Assembly (NCBI RefSeq): GCF_022879595.1
Contig: NZ_CP084265.1
Span: forward strand, 1,116,001 to 1,180,000
Direction: 5' to 3'
DNA: 64,000 bases
DNA from: Caballeronia sp. Lep1P3
GTDB lineage: Bacteria; Pseudomonadota; Gammaproteobacteria; Burkholderiales; Burkholderiaceae
A program made the position numbers and the translations under genes. Of the stretch, positions 36,456 through 46,768 are shown in pieces. The notes beneath the pieces are model-generated. The model had not been told where the DNA came from, did not search any database, and was given only the letters and a program-made list of their open reading frames with translations. How positions within the stretch are numbered: the first letter of the stretch is position 1; each line of letters opens with the position of its first letter.

Positions 36456-37192
36456 GCTTCTGAGTCCTTCGGTGTATCGGTTTTCGCGGCTGCGGCAGCA
36501 TCGTCGCGCGGCGGAAGATAGTCCGCGTATTCGCGCTTGGGCAGCTTGCCGGACACGAGGTCGTCGAAAATCTGGCGCGAGCGGCCGCGCAGATACGGCG
36601 CCATGATCGAGATGATATGCAGGCTCGCCTGATGCAGCTCCGCGCGGATCGCTTCCTGATCGTTGTATTTGCGCGGGTTCATCACGTACTGATACGAGAG
36701 CCAGTACGTCGCGATTACGCCGATGTTCGTCGCGATCACCTTGATCTCGTCGGGCGTCGCGACCATTTCCTGATCGGCGACGAGCGCTTCGCACAACTGG
36801 CCGGCAAAGCGCACCTTGTGCGTGATGATCTGCTTGAAGTGCGTCTCGAGCGTGCGATTGCGCGCGAGCAGATCGTTCAGGTCGCGATACAGGAAGCGAT
36901 ACGTCCAGAGAAAATCGGCCATGTACTGCAGATAGGACCACATCTCGTCGATCGTCGGGCGATGATCGTCCGGAAAGCGCAGCCGCTTCTGAATCTGCTG
37001 CTCGAACTGCGCGAAGATGCTGTTGATGATGTCGTCCTTATTGCGGAAATGGTAGTACAGGTTCCCTGGACTGATTTCCATTTCCTCGGCGATCGTCGTC
37101 GTGGTGACGTTGGGTTCGCCGATATCGTTGAACAACTTCAGCGACAGCTCGAGAATCCGTTCGCGGGTGCGGCGGGGAGGTTTGGCTTCCAT
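36452..37192 (-). CDS. TetR/AcrR-family transcriptional regulator
   Basis: A DNA-binding regulator of about 246 residues. The N-terminal HTH includes RERILELSLKLFNDIGEPNV and ITTIAEEMEISPGNLYYHFR-like sequence. The C-terminal domain (TMSYLQY to MNPRKYNDQEA region) matches the bacterial transcriptional repressor type. ATG 37192 (MEAKPPRRTRE) has AAGGT upstream; ATG 37210 adds six residues. The end carries an Ala-rich tail. Its stop overlaps the LOG gene start. Target and ligand are unknown. Confidence 0.9.
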   Translation of the reverse strand: MEAKPPRRTRERILELSLKLFNDIGEPNVTTTTIAEEMEISPGNLYYHFRNKDDIINSIFAQFEQQIQKRLRFPDDHRPTIDEMWSYLQYMADFLWTYRFLYRDLNDLLARNRTLETHFKQIITHKVRFAGQLCEALVADQEMVATPDEIKVIATNIGVIATYWLSYQYVMNPRKYNDQEAIRAELHQASLHIISIMAPYLRGRSRQIFDDLVSGKLPKREYADYLPPRDDAAAAAKTDTPKDSEA

Positions 37193-37364
37193 GTCGTCCG
37201 ACCTTGGCATCCGGCTGCGGCGGCGCTCGCGCGCGCGTCCGGTTCCGTTGCTATTTTTGAGAATATCGGACGATTATAAACCGCGCGTTCTGGCGGACGG
37301 GCTTGCGTTCCCGGGCGGGCATCGCCGATTTCGGGACACGGCGCGCGACCGCTTCAGCGCGCGG

Positions 37365-37904
37365 TCAGTTCAGCGCGCGCGAGATCCACGCGGCGAAGGC
37401 GGGCGCGTGCGGCCAGAGGATCATCGCCCAGGTGAGGACGCAGACCGCGAGCGCGACCATCACGGCGGCGCTGCCGAAGTCCTTCGCGCGCTTCGACAGC
37501 TCGTGTCGTTCGAGCGAGATGCGATCGATCGCGGCCTCGACGCTCGAATTGAGCAGTTCGACCATCAGCACGAGCAGCACCGACGCCATCAGCGCCGCGC
37601 GTTCCACAGGCGCGACCGGCACGGCGAGGCTCGCCGGCACGAGGATCGCCGCGAGCGTCAGTTCCTGGCGAAACGCGCTTTCTTCGCGAATCGCGACGCG
37701 AAAGCCGGAGAGCGAGTTCTTCATCGCGTGCCACGCGCGCGTGAAGCCGCGATTGCCCTTGTACGGGTTGAAGGGCAGGTCGTCGGGGCCGAGCGGTTCG
37801 GCCACCGGCGCGGGCGTGTCGATGACGTCTTGTGCGTCGTCGTCGTCGAAGGGATCGCGCGCGTCTGCTGTCGCGCGCTCCCCGGCCAGCGCGCGACGCG
37901 TCAT
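37365..37904 (-). CDS. dgkA: diacylglycerol kinase (DgkA)
   Basis: An inner-membrane enzyme phosphorylating diacylglycerol to phosphatidic acid. 179 residues, longer than E. coli DgkA (about 122) because of a 55-residue acidic/Pro-rich N-terminal extension. The core has NSLSGFRVAIREESAFRQEL, VELLNSSVEAAIDRISLERH and KRAKDFGSAAVMVALAVC, matching the three-span trimeric family with its catalytic Glu residues. The ATG overlaps the stop of the glycosyltransferase gene upstream. In this context it may recycle diacylglycerol released by envelope glycolipid synthesis. Confidence 0.93.
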   Translation of the reverse strand: MTRRALAGERATADARDPFDDDDAQDVIDTPAPVAEPLGPDDLPFNPYKGNRGFTRAWHAMKNSLSGFRVAIREESAFRQELTLAAILVPASLAVPVAPVERAALMASVLLVLMVELLNSSVEAAIDRISLERHELSKRAKDFGSAAVMVALAVCVLTWAMILWPHAPAFAAWISRALN

Positions 37905-38932
37905 GCGGCCGCCCGGTCTGCGCTCGCCTCACGCGGCCCGAACTGCCGCAGATGCGATGCGAACTGCTCCGACGCCGCGCGCCACGAAAAGCGTTCGGCC
38001 CACGCGCGGGCATCGGCGCGCTCGATTTTCAGCGCCTGAAGGCACGCTTCGCGCAGGTCGTCGTTGAGCGCGCCGGGGCCGTGTTCGCCCAGCACATCGA
38101 TCGGACCCGTCACCGGATACGCCGCGACGGGCGTGCCGCAAGCCATCGCTTCGAGCAGCACGAGGCCGAAGGTGTCGGTGCGGCTCGGGAACACGAAGAC
38201 GTCGGCGGCGGCATAGACTTTCGCGAGTTCCGGCTGCGACAGCACGCCGAGATAGTTCACGTTCGTGTAGCGCGACTTGAGTTCCGCGAGCGCCGGGCCT
38301 TCGCCCGCGACCCACTTGGAGCCTGGCAAGTCGAGTTTCAGGAACGCTTCGACGTTCTTTTCGATCGCCACGCGCCCGACGTAGAGAAAAATCGGGCGCG
38401 CGGTGTTGAGCACCTTCGAGTCCATCGGACGAAAGATGTCGAGATCGACGCCGCGCGTCCACAGCACGACGTTCGTGAATCCGTAACGTTCGAGATCGCT
38501 CTTCACAACCGGCGTGGGCGCCATCACCGCCTGCGACGGCCCGTGGAACCAGTGCAGGAAGCGATACGTGAGCGCGAGCGGAATGCCGAAGCGCGCCTTC
38601 ACGTATTCCGGAAAGCGCGTGTGATAGGCGGTGGTAAACGGCAGCTTGTGACGCAGCGCATAGGCGCGCGCGGCGAGCCCGAGCGGGCCTTCGGTCGCGA
38701 TATGCAGCGCGTCGGGCGCGAACGCGTCGATGCGCTCGGCGACGTGGCGGCGCGGCATCAGCGAAAGGCGAATCTCGGGATAAGTCGGGCAGGGAATCGT
38801 GCGGAATTCGAGCGGCGTCAGCATGTCGACGCGATGCCCGAGCGCCATCAGTTCCTTCGTCGTGTTCTTGAGCGTGCGCACGACGCCGTTGACCTGCGGC
38901 TCCCATGCATCGGTGACGATCATGATTTTCAT
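37901..38932 (-). CDS. GT4-family glycosyltransferase
   Basis: A 343-residue retaining glycosyltransferase with GT-B fold, probably membrane-associated. It starts MKIMIVTDAWEPQVNGVVRT. The acceptor half includes AYHTRFPEYVKARFGIP. The donor half has FLYVGRVAIEKNVEAFLKL and the E-x7-E motif in SRTDTFGLVLLEAMACGTPV. This family (MgtA-like) often transfers mannose or glucose to a lipid such as diacylglycerol. It sits between dgkA and a phosphoesterase gene, suggesting a glycolipid pathway. Sugar and acceptor are unknown. Confidence 0.9.
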   Translation of the reverse strand: MKIMIVTDAWEPQVNGVVRTLKNTTKELMALGHRVDMLTPLEFRTIPCPTYPEIRLSLMPRRHVAERIDAFAPDALHIATEGPLGLAARAYALRHKLPFTTAYHTRFPEYVKARFGIPLALTYRFLHWFHGPSQAVMAPTPVVKSDLERYGFTNVVLWTRGVDLDIFRPMDSKVLNTARPIFLYVGRVAIEKNVEAFLKLDLPGSKWVAGEGPALAELKSRYTNVNYLGVLSQPELAKVYAAADVFVFPSRTDTFGLVLLEAMACGTPVAAYPVTGPIDVLGEHGPGALNDDLREACLQALKIERADARAWAERFSWRAASEQFASHLRQFGPREASADRAAA

Positions 38933-38972
38933 GGCAATTTCCCTCGGGTTCCTGGTATCGGCGGCGTGCGCT

Positions 38973-39765
38973 TCAGAGCGTCACGCGGGCATTCATGGCG
39001 CGTTGTTCGGGGGAACGCATGACGGTCCAGTAGACGATCTTCAATTCGCCGTCGCAGGTTTCGACGAGCGCGGACAGGCTCTCGACCCAGTCGCCGTCGT
39101 TGCAGTAGAGAATGCCGTCGATGTCGCGGATCTCCGCCTTGTGGATATGCCCGCACACGACGCCGTCGCAGCCGCGCCGCCGGGCTTCGTCGGTCATCAC
39201 CCGTTCGAACTGCGAAATGAAGTTGACCGCGTTCTTCACCTGATGCTTGAGGTACTGCGAGAGCGACCAGTAATTGAGGCCGAGCCTCGTGCGCGCGCGG
39301 TTGAACCAGCGGTTGAGGAGAAGGATCGCGGTGTACGCGGTATCGCCGAGATAGGCGAGCCATTTCGCGTGCTGGATGACGCCGTCGAAGAGATCGCCGT
39401 GCACGATCCACAGGCGCTTGCCCGCGAGCGTGGTGTGGAACGCTTCGCCGCGGCCAGAACCAGCCTTTGCGAAGCTGCCATCCGTCGATGATGTCGCCGA
39501 CGAGATACAGGTACTCCGATTCGTGGTGCCGCAGGAAATCGAGCAGATAGGCCGCCTGACAGCCGCCCGAGCCGAGGTGGATGTCAGACAGCCAGATCGT
39601 GCGATAGCGGTGCGGGCCGTCCGCTGAATCGTCGCCGCGCGCGGGATCGGCTGCGTCGGGCGAGTCGGGCTTGAGCGCCGATGGATCGGCACGCAAGCTG
39701 GAACTGCGAAAGCGATGAGCGGTGGAGGAATCGAATGCCGGCGTGACTGACGGAGTGAGGGCCAT
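38973..39765 (-). pseudogene. LpxH-like metallophosphoesterase, broken by an internal out-of-frame deletion
   Basis: Resembles the UDP-2,3-diacylglucosamine diphosphatase-like family. The N-terminal frame from ATG 39765 gives RTIWLSDIHLGSGGCQAAYL and YLVGDIIDGWQLRKGWFWP. Near 39446-39455 it shifts frame. The other frame then gives EAFHTTLAGKRLWIVHGDLF, SQYLKHQVKNAVNFISQFE and GVVCGHIHKAEIRDIDG to the stop at 38973. By comparison with remembered family members, about 43 residues are missing at the junction, including the conserved GNHD metal-binding motif. So a deletion of about 130 bp, not a multiple of three, has occurred, or the assembly is wrong. The flanking glycosyltransferase and dgkA are intact. 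Confidence 0.85.
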
Positions 39766-39860
39766 AGGCTCGCGCGTCGGGTTTCGGTACGCGCATTGCG
39801 CCATGCGGCCGTGACCGAGCCGTGACAGTCACGAGAAGTTCTTATTACGTGCGGGAAGGG

Positions 39861-40379
39861 TCAGCGTGCGCTCGCTGCCGCCGCGACGATGCGCGTGCCG
39901 GCGAGACGGTCGTGCGGGAACTGGCGCGCGGGATCGAGCCGGACGGCGGCGGCCCAGAGCGCCACCCAGACGGCGAATACGACGAGCGTCTGAGGAACGG
40001 CGAGCGAGAAGAGCGGATGCAGCGCGAGCGGCGGCAGAAACCACAGCCACGCGAGCGCGTAGCGCGCGAGCGCCCGGCCGGGCGTCACGGGCTGGCCGTG
40101 AGCGTCGACGAGCTTCATGCGCCAGGTTTTCATCGGCAGCGTCTGGCCGCCGTGCGTCCAGAACCAGACGAAGTACGCGGCGAGCACGACGCCGATCCAC
40201 GACATCAGCCAGTTGTGATGCGTGAGGCCGTTGCGCTGCTGCGTGAGCGTGCTGAAGAGATAGCCGGCTAGGAACACGACGCCGAACAGGATGACGCCTT
40301 CGTAGACCATCGTCGCGAGGCGGCGGCGCAGGCTGGGCGCGGTGAGCGGCGCAATGGCCGCGGCGGCTTGGGCGCTCAT
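39861..40379 (-). CDS. RDD-family membrane protein
   Basis: An inner-membrane protein of 172 residues with four hydrophobic spans. It starts MSAQAAAAIAPLTAPSLRRR, then LATMVYEGVILFGVVFLAGY, then SWIGVVLAAYFVWFWTHGGQ. The TLPMKTWRMKLVDAHGQPVT segment is typical of RDD proteins. The conserved first Asp appears replaced by Glu (MVYEG). It is the last gene of the sigma-factor operon, 7 bp after the DUF3106 gene. Function unknown; some RDD proteins are ion antiporters. Confidence 0.85.
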   Translation of the reverse strand: MSAQAAAAIAPLTAPSLRRRLATMVYEGVILFGVVFLAGYLFSTLTQQRNGLTHHNWLMSWIGVVLAAYFVWFWTHGGQTLPMKTWRMKLVDAHGQPVTPGRALARYALAWLWFLPPLALHPLFSLAVPQTLVVFAVWVALWAAAVRLDPARQFPHDRLAGTRIVAAAASAR

Positions 40380-40386
40380 CGCTCGG

Positions 40387-41136
40387 CTATGACCCGTTGT
40401 ACATCGAGGGCGCCTGCTGCGGCGAGACGGGGATCGGCGTGGCGGGAACCACGCTCGCGGCGTTGGGCGCCGCATGCGCGGGCGCCGCCGACGCAGGCGC
40501 GGCCATGCCCGACGCGCCTTCCGCGTGCCCGGCCGCGTGACCCTGTTCCCGCGCCGTGACGAGACGATTGATGTCCTTCACTTCCGTCTTGCCGGTAGGC
40601 GGCGCGCTGACGACGGTCGGGCGGCGGTTGTGCTCGCTCGCGGCGAGCTTCTTCTTCTGGTCTTCCGAGAGCTTCTGGTACGCGTCCCACGCTTTCTCGC
40701 GCTTGTCGGGCGGCACCGACTTCGAAACCTGATAGTTCTCGCGCGCGACCTTGCGCTGGTCGGGCGTCATGCGCACCCATTCCTGCATGCGCTGATGCAG
40801 CCGCTTCTGCGCCTCGGGCGACATGCGGTGATAGCGCGACGCGATCTTGAGCCACTTCTGCTTGCGCTCGTCGCTGAACGAGTCCCACTGCGTCGCGAAC
40901 GGCGCGAGCGCGACGCGTTGGGCGTCGGTCAGGCGGTTCCACGAGAGCGGGCTTTCCGCGTTGAGCGCGGCAAGCGGCAGAAGCGCGGTGTCGGCACCGG
41001 CGCTCGCGCTGCTCGGCGCGGCCGCCGACGCGGGAGCGGCCGTGGGCGAGTAGAAGCGCGGGTAGGTTGCGGCGAACGCGATCACGCCCGCAATCGCGCA
41101 GCCGAAGACAATCGCGAGACCGCGCTTGTAACTCAC
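40387..41136 (-). CDS. DUF3106-family protein, membrane-anchored
   Basis: 249 residues, function unknown. One N-terminal span (MSYKRGLAIVFGCAIAGVIA, about residues 5-25) anchors a periplasmic helical domain. That domain has repeating helix motifs: WNRLTDAQRVALAPFATQWD, ERKQKWLKIASRYHRMSP and RMQEWVRMTPDQRKVARENY. The C-terminal third is Ala/Pro-rich and disordered. The repeated helical hairpins with Arg/Gln resemble periplasmic stress sensors of the CpxP/LTXXQ style only in general form. It is third in the sigma-factor operon. Confidence 0.85.
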   Translation of the reverse strand: MSYKRGLAIVFGCAIAGVIAFAATYPRFYSPTAAPASAAAPSSASAGADTALLPLAALNAESPLSWNRLTDAQRVALAPFATQWDSFSDERKQKWLKIASRYHRMSPEAQKRLHQRMQEWVRMTPDQRKVARENYQVSKSVPPDKREKAWDAYQKLSEDQKKKLAASEHNRRPTVVSAPPTGKTEVKDINRLVTAREQGHAAGHAEGASGMAAPASAAPAHAAPNAASVVPATPIPVSPQQAPSMYNGS

Positions 41137-41165
41137 CCGAAAATTCCCCCGCTTATGTTCGATGC

Positions 41166-41618
41166 TTAGTGATTGCGCGTCAGGTACGCGTTGAAGCCGT
41201 GGTCGAGATAGGCGTCGAGCGGCAGGCTGTCGCTCATCATGGCCGCGTCGATGTCGGCGAGTTCGGCCTTGCGCTCCTGATCTTCCCAGTACGCGACGCC
41301 CGCCAGCGCGACAGCGAGCGCGAAGAGCGGCGCGGCAAGGCCGAAGCCGCCGAGCCGCGCGAAGAGGCTTCGGCGGCCATGCGCGTCGGCGGGGCCGCCC
41401 GCGGAAAGCGCCGCGCCCGCGCCGGCGAACACCGGCGCGAAGGCGGGCGCGGTCACGGCGACCGCCACTTTCTCGGGCTTCTTGCGCGCGATGGCCGCGC
41501 GGCGCGCCTCTGCCAACCGATCGACGGCGGCGGCCGGCATAGCCGACGTGTTTTCGTCGAGCGCGCGAATCACCTTCAGCGCGAAGTCGTTTTCTTTCGT
41601 TTCTAAAGCGGAACTCAT
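41166..41618 (-). CDS. DUF3619-family membrane protein, candidate anti-sigma factor
   Basis: 150 residues. The cytoplasmic N-terminal region (about 1-90) begins MSSALETKENDFALKVIRAL and includes AVDRLAEARRAAIARKKPEK. One span (about 95-115, LAAPLFALAVALAGVAYW) is followed by a short periplasmic tail ending YLDHGFNAYLTRNH. Its ATG overlaps the stop of the ECF sigma gene (TCA/CAT overlap on the plus strand). Coupling to a sigma gene and a single-pass layout fit an anti-sigma role, but no ZAS or RskA signature is seen, so this is an inference. Confidence 0.8.
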   Translation of the reverse strand: MSSALETKENDFALKVIRALDENTSAMPAAAVDRLAEARRAAIARKKPEKVAVAVTAPAFAPVFAGAGAALSAGGPADAHGRRSLFARLGGFGLAAPLFALAVALAGVAYWEDQERKAELADIDAAMMSDSLPLDAYLDHGFNAYLTRNH

Positions 41619-42178
41619 AGCGTGATCCCTTTGGCTCTCAGGGCTTGCGCGAGTGCGTGCGTGGCGCGTGAACAGTGCGTCTTCACGCTGCCCTCGGAAC
41701 AGCCCATCGCGGCGGCCGTCTCAGCGACATCCATATCCTCCCAGTAACGCATGAGAAAAGCTTCTCGTTGACGCGCGGGCAATTTCTGGATTTCCGCGTC
41801 GATCAGGTTCAGCACCTGTTCGCGTTCGAGCCGGTTCTCGCTACTCTCGCTGCCGGCGGCGCCGTCTTCGGATTCGAGGGTTTCCAGCGGATCGAATTCG
41901 TCGTCGTCGGCGCTTCCGAACGACGAGAAAAGGCTGATCCACGTATTGCGTACTTTCTGCCGGCGAAAGTAGTCGTGCGTCGCATTCTGGAGGATACGCT
42001 GGAACAAAAGAGGAAGCTCGGCAGGCGGACGGTCGCCGTACTTTTCCGCGAGCTTGATCATGGCGTCCTGGACGATGTCCAGCGCCGCGTCGTCATCGCG
42101 CACGGTGTAGACGGTCTGCTTGAACGCGCGTCGTTCGACGCCCGCCAGAAAGTCGGCGAGTTCCTTGTCTGATGCCAT
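41615..42178 (-). CDS. ECF-type RNA polymerase sigma factor
   Basis: An alternative sigma factor of 187 residues. Region 2 (about 15-85) includes FKQTVYTVRDDDAALDIVQD and LLFQRILQNATHDYFRRQKV. An acidic linker (GSADDDEFDPLETLESEDGA) separates it from region 4 (about 125-180), with LPARQREAFLMRYWEDMDVA and AAMGCSEGSVKTHCSRATHA. It heads a leftward operon of sigma, DUF3619, DUF3106 and RDD genes and is divergent from ilvI. No clear ECF-type autoregulatory promoter was found. Confidence 0.92.
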   Translation of the reverse strand: MASDKELADFLAGVERRAFKQTVYTVRDDDAALDIVQDAMIKLAEKYGDRPPAELPLLFQRILQNATHDYFRRQKVRNTWISLFSSFGSADDDEFDPLETLESEDGAAGSESSENRLEREQVLNLIDAEIQKLPARQREAFLMRYWEDMDVAETAAAMGCSEGSVKTHCSRATHALAQALRAKGITL

Positions 42179-42557
42179 CCGTTGGGGACCCGGCGCAACG
42201 AATTTGCGTCGAAAGAGATTGTGAAGTTGCAGGGAAACCCGCGGATGCTAGCAAATTTTCGCTGGGGCCGGAGCAAACCGGGAAGGATTTGTGTTCCGGA
42301 TTGCGTTCGCGCAACGCCGTTATGCGCTGTCTCGACGGCCCCACGGCGCCCGGCGCGGGCGTCGACGGAACTTTCTGCTTGACCGGCCGCGCGAAACCGG
42401 GCTATCTTTCCCGACTCGCATCAAAAAGTGAAATGTCTGCTTTGAGGCGAGCCCAAGAAGTTCGCCTGTCAAACCAAGACGCGCCGCTTGAACCCGAGCC
42501 ACAAGCCCGGCAGAGAGCACCCGATCAATTTTTTGCCGAAAATTCGAAAGGTGATGA
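42179..42557. other. 379-bp divergent region between the ECF sigma gene and ilvI
   Basis: It holds the ilvI promoter (42379-42408) and presumably the leftward sigma-operon promoter, which I could not identify. A 6-bp inverted repeat AGGCGA/TCGCCT (about 42442-42465) lies in the ilvI leader without a T-run. No leader peptide rich in Ile, Leu or Val codons is apparent, so classical ilv attenuation is not supported. Confidence 0.45.
42379..42408 (+). promoter_or_regulatory. probable sigma-70 promoter of ilvIHC
   Basis: TTGACC (42379-42384) and TATCTT (42403-42408) are 18 bp apart, giving a leader of about 140 nt before the ilvI ATG. Confidence 0.55.
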
Positions 42558-44321
42558 ATGAACATGCCTAGCGCGGAATTCTCCACGTCGGATACCACTC
42601 CCCCTCACGAAGCCGGTTCGATCGGCGGGACCGTGCTCATGCGCGCGCTCGCGGATGAGAACGTCGAATTCATCTGGGGCTATCCCGGCGGCTCGGTACT
42701 CTACATCTACGACGAGCTGTACAAACAGGACCAGATCCAGCACATTCTCGTGCGCCACGAACAGGCCGCAGTCCACGCCGCCGACGCCTATGCGCGTTCG
42801 ACCGGTAAAGTGGGCGTGTGCCTCGTGACTTCCGGCCCCGGCGTCACCAATGCCGTCACCGGCATCGCCACGGCCTACATGGATTCCATTCCGCTCGTCG
42901 TCATCAGCGGACAGGTGCCGACCGCGGCCATCGGCCTCGACGCATTCCAGGAATGCGACACCGTCGGCATCACGCGGCCCTGCGTCAAGCACAACTTCCT
43001 CGTGAAGGACGTGCGCGATCTCGCGGAAACCGTCAAGAAAGCGTTTTACATCGCGCGCACGGGACGTCCCGGCCCGGTGCTGATCGACATTCCGAAGGAC
43101 GTATCGAAAGCGCCTTGCCGCTACGAGCCGGTCAAGAGCGTGTCGCTGCGTTCGTACAACCCGGTCACGAAGGGCCACTCCGGCCAGATCCGCAAGGCGG
43201 TGCAACTGCTCCTGTCGGCAAAGCGCCCGTATATCTACACCGGCGGCGGCATCATCCTCGCGGATGCGTCGCGCGAACTCAACCAGTTCGCCGATCTGCT
43301 CGGCTATCCCGTCACGAACACGCTGATGGGCCTCGGCGGCTATCGCGCAAGCGACAAGAAATTCCTCGGCATGCTCGGCATGCACGGCACGTATGAAGCC
43401 AACATGGCGATGCAGCACTGCGACGTGCTGATCGCCATCGGCGCGCGCTTCGACGACCGCGTGATCGGCGACCCGAAGCATTTCGCATCGTCGCCGCGCA
43501 AGATCATTCATATCGACGTCGATCCGTCGTCCATTTCCAAGCGCGTGAAGGTGGATATTCCCATCGTCGGCGACGTGAAGGAAGTGCTGAAGGAACTGAT
43601 CGAGCAGCTTCAGCACGCGGAGCACGGCCCCGACGCCGAAGCGCTGAAGACGTGGTGGAACGACATCGAAGGCTGGCGCGCGAAGGACTGTCTCGCCTAC
43701 GACCGCAAGAGCGAGATCATCAAGCCGCAATATGTCGTGCAAAAGCTGCACGAGCTGACGGACGGCAACGCGTTCGTCTGTTCGGACGTCGGCCAGCATC
43801 AGATGTGGGCGGCGCAGTTCTATCCGTTCAACAAGCCGCGCCGCTGGATCAACTCGGGCGGCCTCGGCACGATGGGCTTCGGCCTGCCCGCCGCGATGGG
43901 CGTGAAGATGGCGCATCCCGACGAGGAAGTCGTCTGCATCACGGGCGAAGGCTCGATTCAGATGTGCATTCAGGAGCTTTCGACGTGCAAGCAGTACGAC
44001 ACGCCCGTCAAGATCATCTCGCTCAACAACCGCTATCTGGGCATGGTCCGCCAGTGGCAGCAGATCGAGTACAAGAAGCGCTATTCCAGTTCCTACATGG
44101 ATGCGCTGCCTGACTTCGTGAAGCTCGCCGAAGCGTATGGGCATGTCGGCATTCGCGTCGAAAAGACGGCGGACGTCGAGCCGGCGCTGAAAGAAGCGCT
44201 GCGCCTGAAAGATCGCACCGTATTCCTCGACTTCCAGACCGATCCCACCGAAAACGTATTCCCGATGGTGCAAGCCGGTAAAGGCATCACGGAAATGCTG
44301 CTCGGGTCTGAGGATCTGTAA
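42558..44321 (+). CDS. ilvI: acetolactate synthase large subunit
   Basis: A thiamine-diphosphate enzyme of 587 residues condensing pyruvate (or pyruvate and 2-oxobutyrate), the first common step of valine, leucine and isoleucine synthesis. The activating Glu is in ILVRHEQAAVHAADAYARS. The ThDP/Mg motif is EGSIQMCIQELSTCKQYDTP with ISLNNRYLGMV. The FAD region includes MLGMHGTYEANMAMQHCD. AAAGGTG lies just upstream of ATG 42558. It works as a complex with IlvH, encoded 107 bp downstream. Confidence 0.97.
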   Translation: MNMPSAEFSTSDTTPPHEAGSIGGTVLMRALADENVEFIWGYPGGSVLYIYDELYKQDQIQHILVRHEQAAVHAADAYARSTGKVGVCLVTSGPGVTNAVTGIATAYMDSIPLVVISGQVPTAAIGLDAFQECDTVGITRPCVKHNFLVKDVRDLAETVKKAFYIARTGRPGPVLIDIPKDVSKAPCRYEPVKSVSLRSYNPVTKGHSGQIRKAVQLLLSAKRPYIYTGGGIILADASRELNQFADLLGYPVTNTLMGLGGYRASDKKFLGMLGMHGTYEANMAMQHCDVLIAIGARFDDRVIGDPKHFASSPRKIIHIDVDPSSISKRVKVDIPIVGDVKEVLKELIEQLQHAEHGPDAEALKTWWNDIEGWRAKDCLAYDRKSEIIKPQYVVQKLHELTDGNAFVCSDVGQHQMWAAQFYPFNKPRRWINSGGLGTMGFGLPAAMGVKMAHPDEEVVCITGEGSIQMCIQELSTCKQYDTPVKIISLNNRYLGMVRQWQQIEYKKRYSSSYMDALPDFVKLAEAYGHVGIRVEKTADVEPALKEALRLKDRTVFLDFQTDPTENVFPMVQAGKGITEMLLGSEDL

Positions 44322-44385
44322 GGCGGGTTTCGCCTGCGCGGGTTCGCGTGCGCCTGTCTCCACAAAAGACATGTGCCGCGCGTGA

Positions 44386-45996
<1,611 letters not shown>

Positions 45997-46040
45997 GCAA
46001 GCCTGCCTGAACCCGCGTCACGGTTCTTGCTGCAACGAAA

Positions 46041-46074
46041 GCCGCCCGAAGCCGCTGTGCCGAGGGCGGCTTTT
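46041..46074 (+). terminator. probable terminator after ilvC
   Basis: GCCGCCC (46041-46047) and GGGCGGC (46064-46070) are separated by 16 nt and followed by TTTT. It ends just before psd, so psd-pssA may have its own promoter or depend on readthrough. Confidence 0.65.
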
Positions 46075-46110
46075 GCTATCCTACGGGTTTCAAAAACACA
46101 GACCTCGTTC

Positions 46111-46755
46111 ATGAACTATCCTCATCCGATCATTGCCCGCGAAGGCTGGCCGTTCATCGCCATCGCGGCCGTCGTTGCCATTCTCGTGCAGGCGATCGGC
46201 GGCTTCGGCTTCGCCTGGATCTTCTGGCTGATCGTGATTTTCGTCGTGCAGTTCTTCCGCGATCCGCCGCGTCCCATTCCCACGCAGGCCAATGCCGTGC
46301 TGTGCCCGGCGGACGGACGCATCGTCGCCGTCGAGACCGCGCACGATCCGTATGCCGGGCGCGAGGCGCTCAAGATCAGCGTGTTCATGAACGTGTTCAA
46401 CGTGCACTCGCAGCGTTCTCCCGTCGACGGCGCGATCTCCAAGGTCCAGTACTTTCCGGGCGCCTATCTGAACGCGGCGGTCGACAAGGCCTCCACCGAG
46501 AACGAGCGCAACGCGATCGTCCTGCAAACCGCGAGCGGCCACACGGTGACGTCGGTGCAGATCGCCGGGCTGATCGCGCGCCGCATCCTCTGCTACGTGC
46601 ACGCCGGCGAGCCGCTCACGCGCGGCCAGCGTTACGGCTTCATCCGCTTCGGATCGCGCGTCGACGTGTATTTGCCGGTGGGCAGCCGGCCGCGCGTGTC
46701 GATCGGGGAGAAGGTGTCGGCCTCGTCGACGATCCTCGCCGAGTTCGCGGAATAA
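46111..46755 (+). CDS. psd: phosphatidylserine decarboxylase (short, soluble-proenzyme type)
   Basis: A membrane-associated enzyme of 214 residues that decarboxylates phosphatidylserine to phosphatidylethanolamine. An N-terminal hydrophobic hairpin ([20 protein letters not shown]) is followed by [18 protein letters not shown] and [20 protein letters not shown]. The self-cleavage site that forms the pyruvoyl group is in [14 protein letters not shown] (between Gly and Ser). The ATG at 46111 gives the usual length. It lies 13 bp upstream of pssA, the enzyme making its substrate. Confidence 0.94.
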   Translation: MNYPHPIIAREGWPFIAIAAVVAILVQAIGGFGFAWIFWLIVIFVVQFFRDPPRPIPTQANAVLCPADGRIVAVETAHDPYAGREALKISVFMNVFNVHSQRSPVDGAISKVQYFPGAYLNAAVDKASTENERNAIVLQTASGHTVTSVQIAGLIARRILCYVHAGEPLTRGQRYGFIRFGSRVDVYLPVGSRPRVSIGEKVSASSTILAEFAE

Positions 46756-46768
46756 CGCGGAGGGGTCG

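Noticed and set aside
42292..42299. GGAAC on the minus strand upstream of the ECF sigma gene as an autoregulatory -35
   Set aside because: No matching -10 (CGTC or TCTA type) occurs 15-18 bp downstream.
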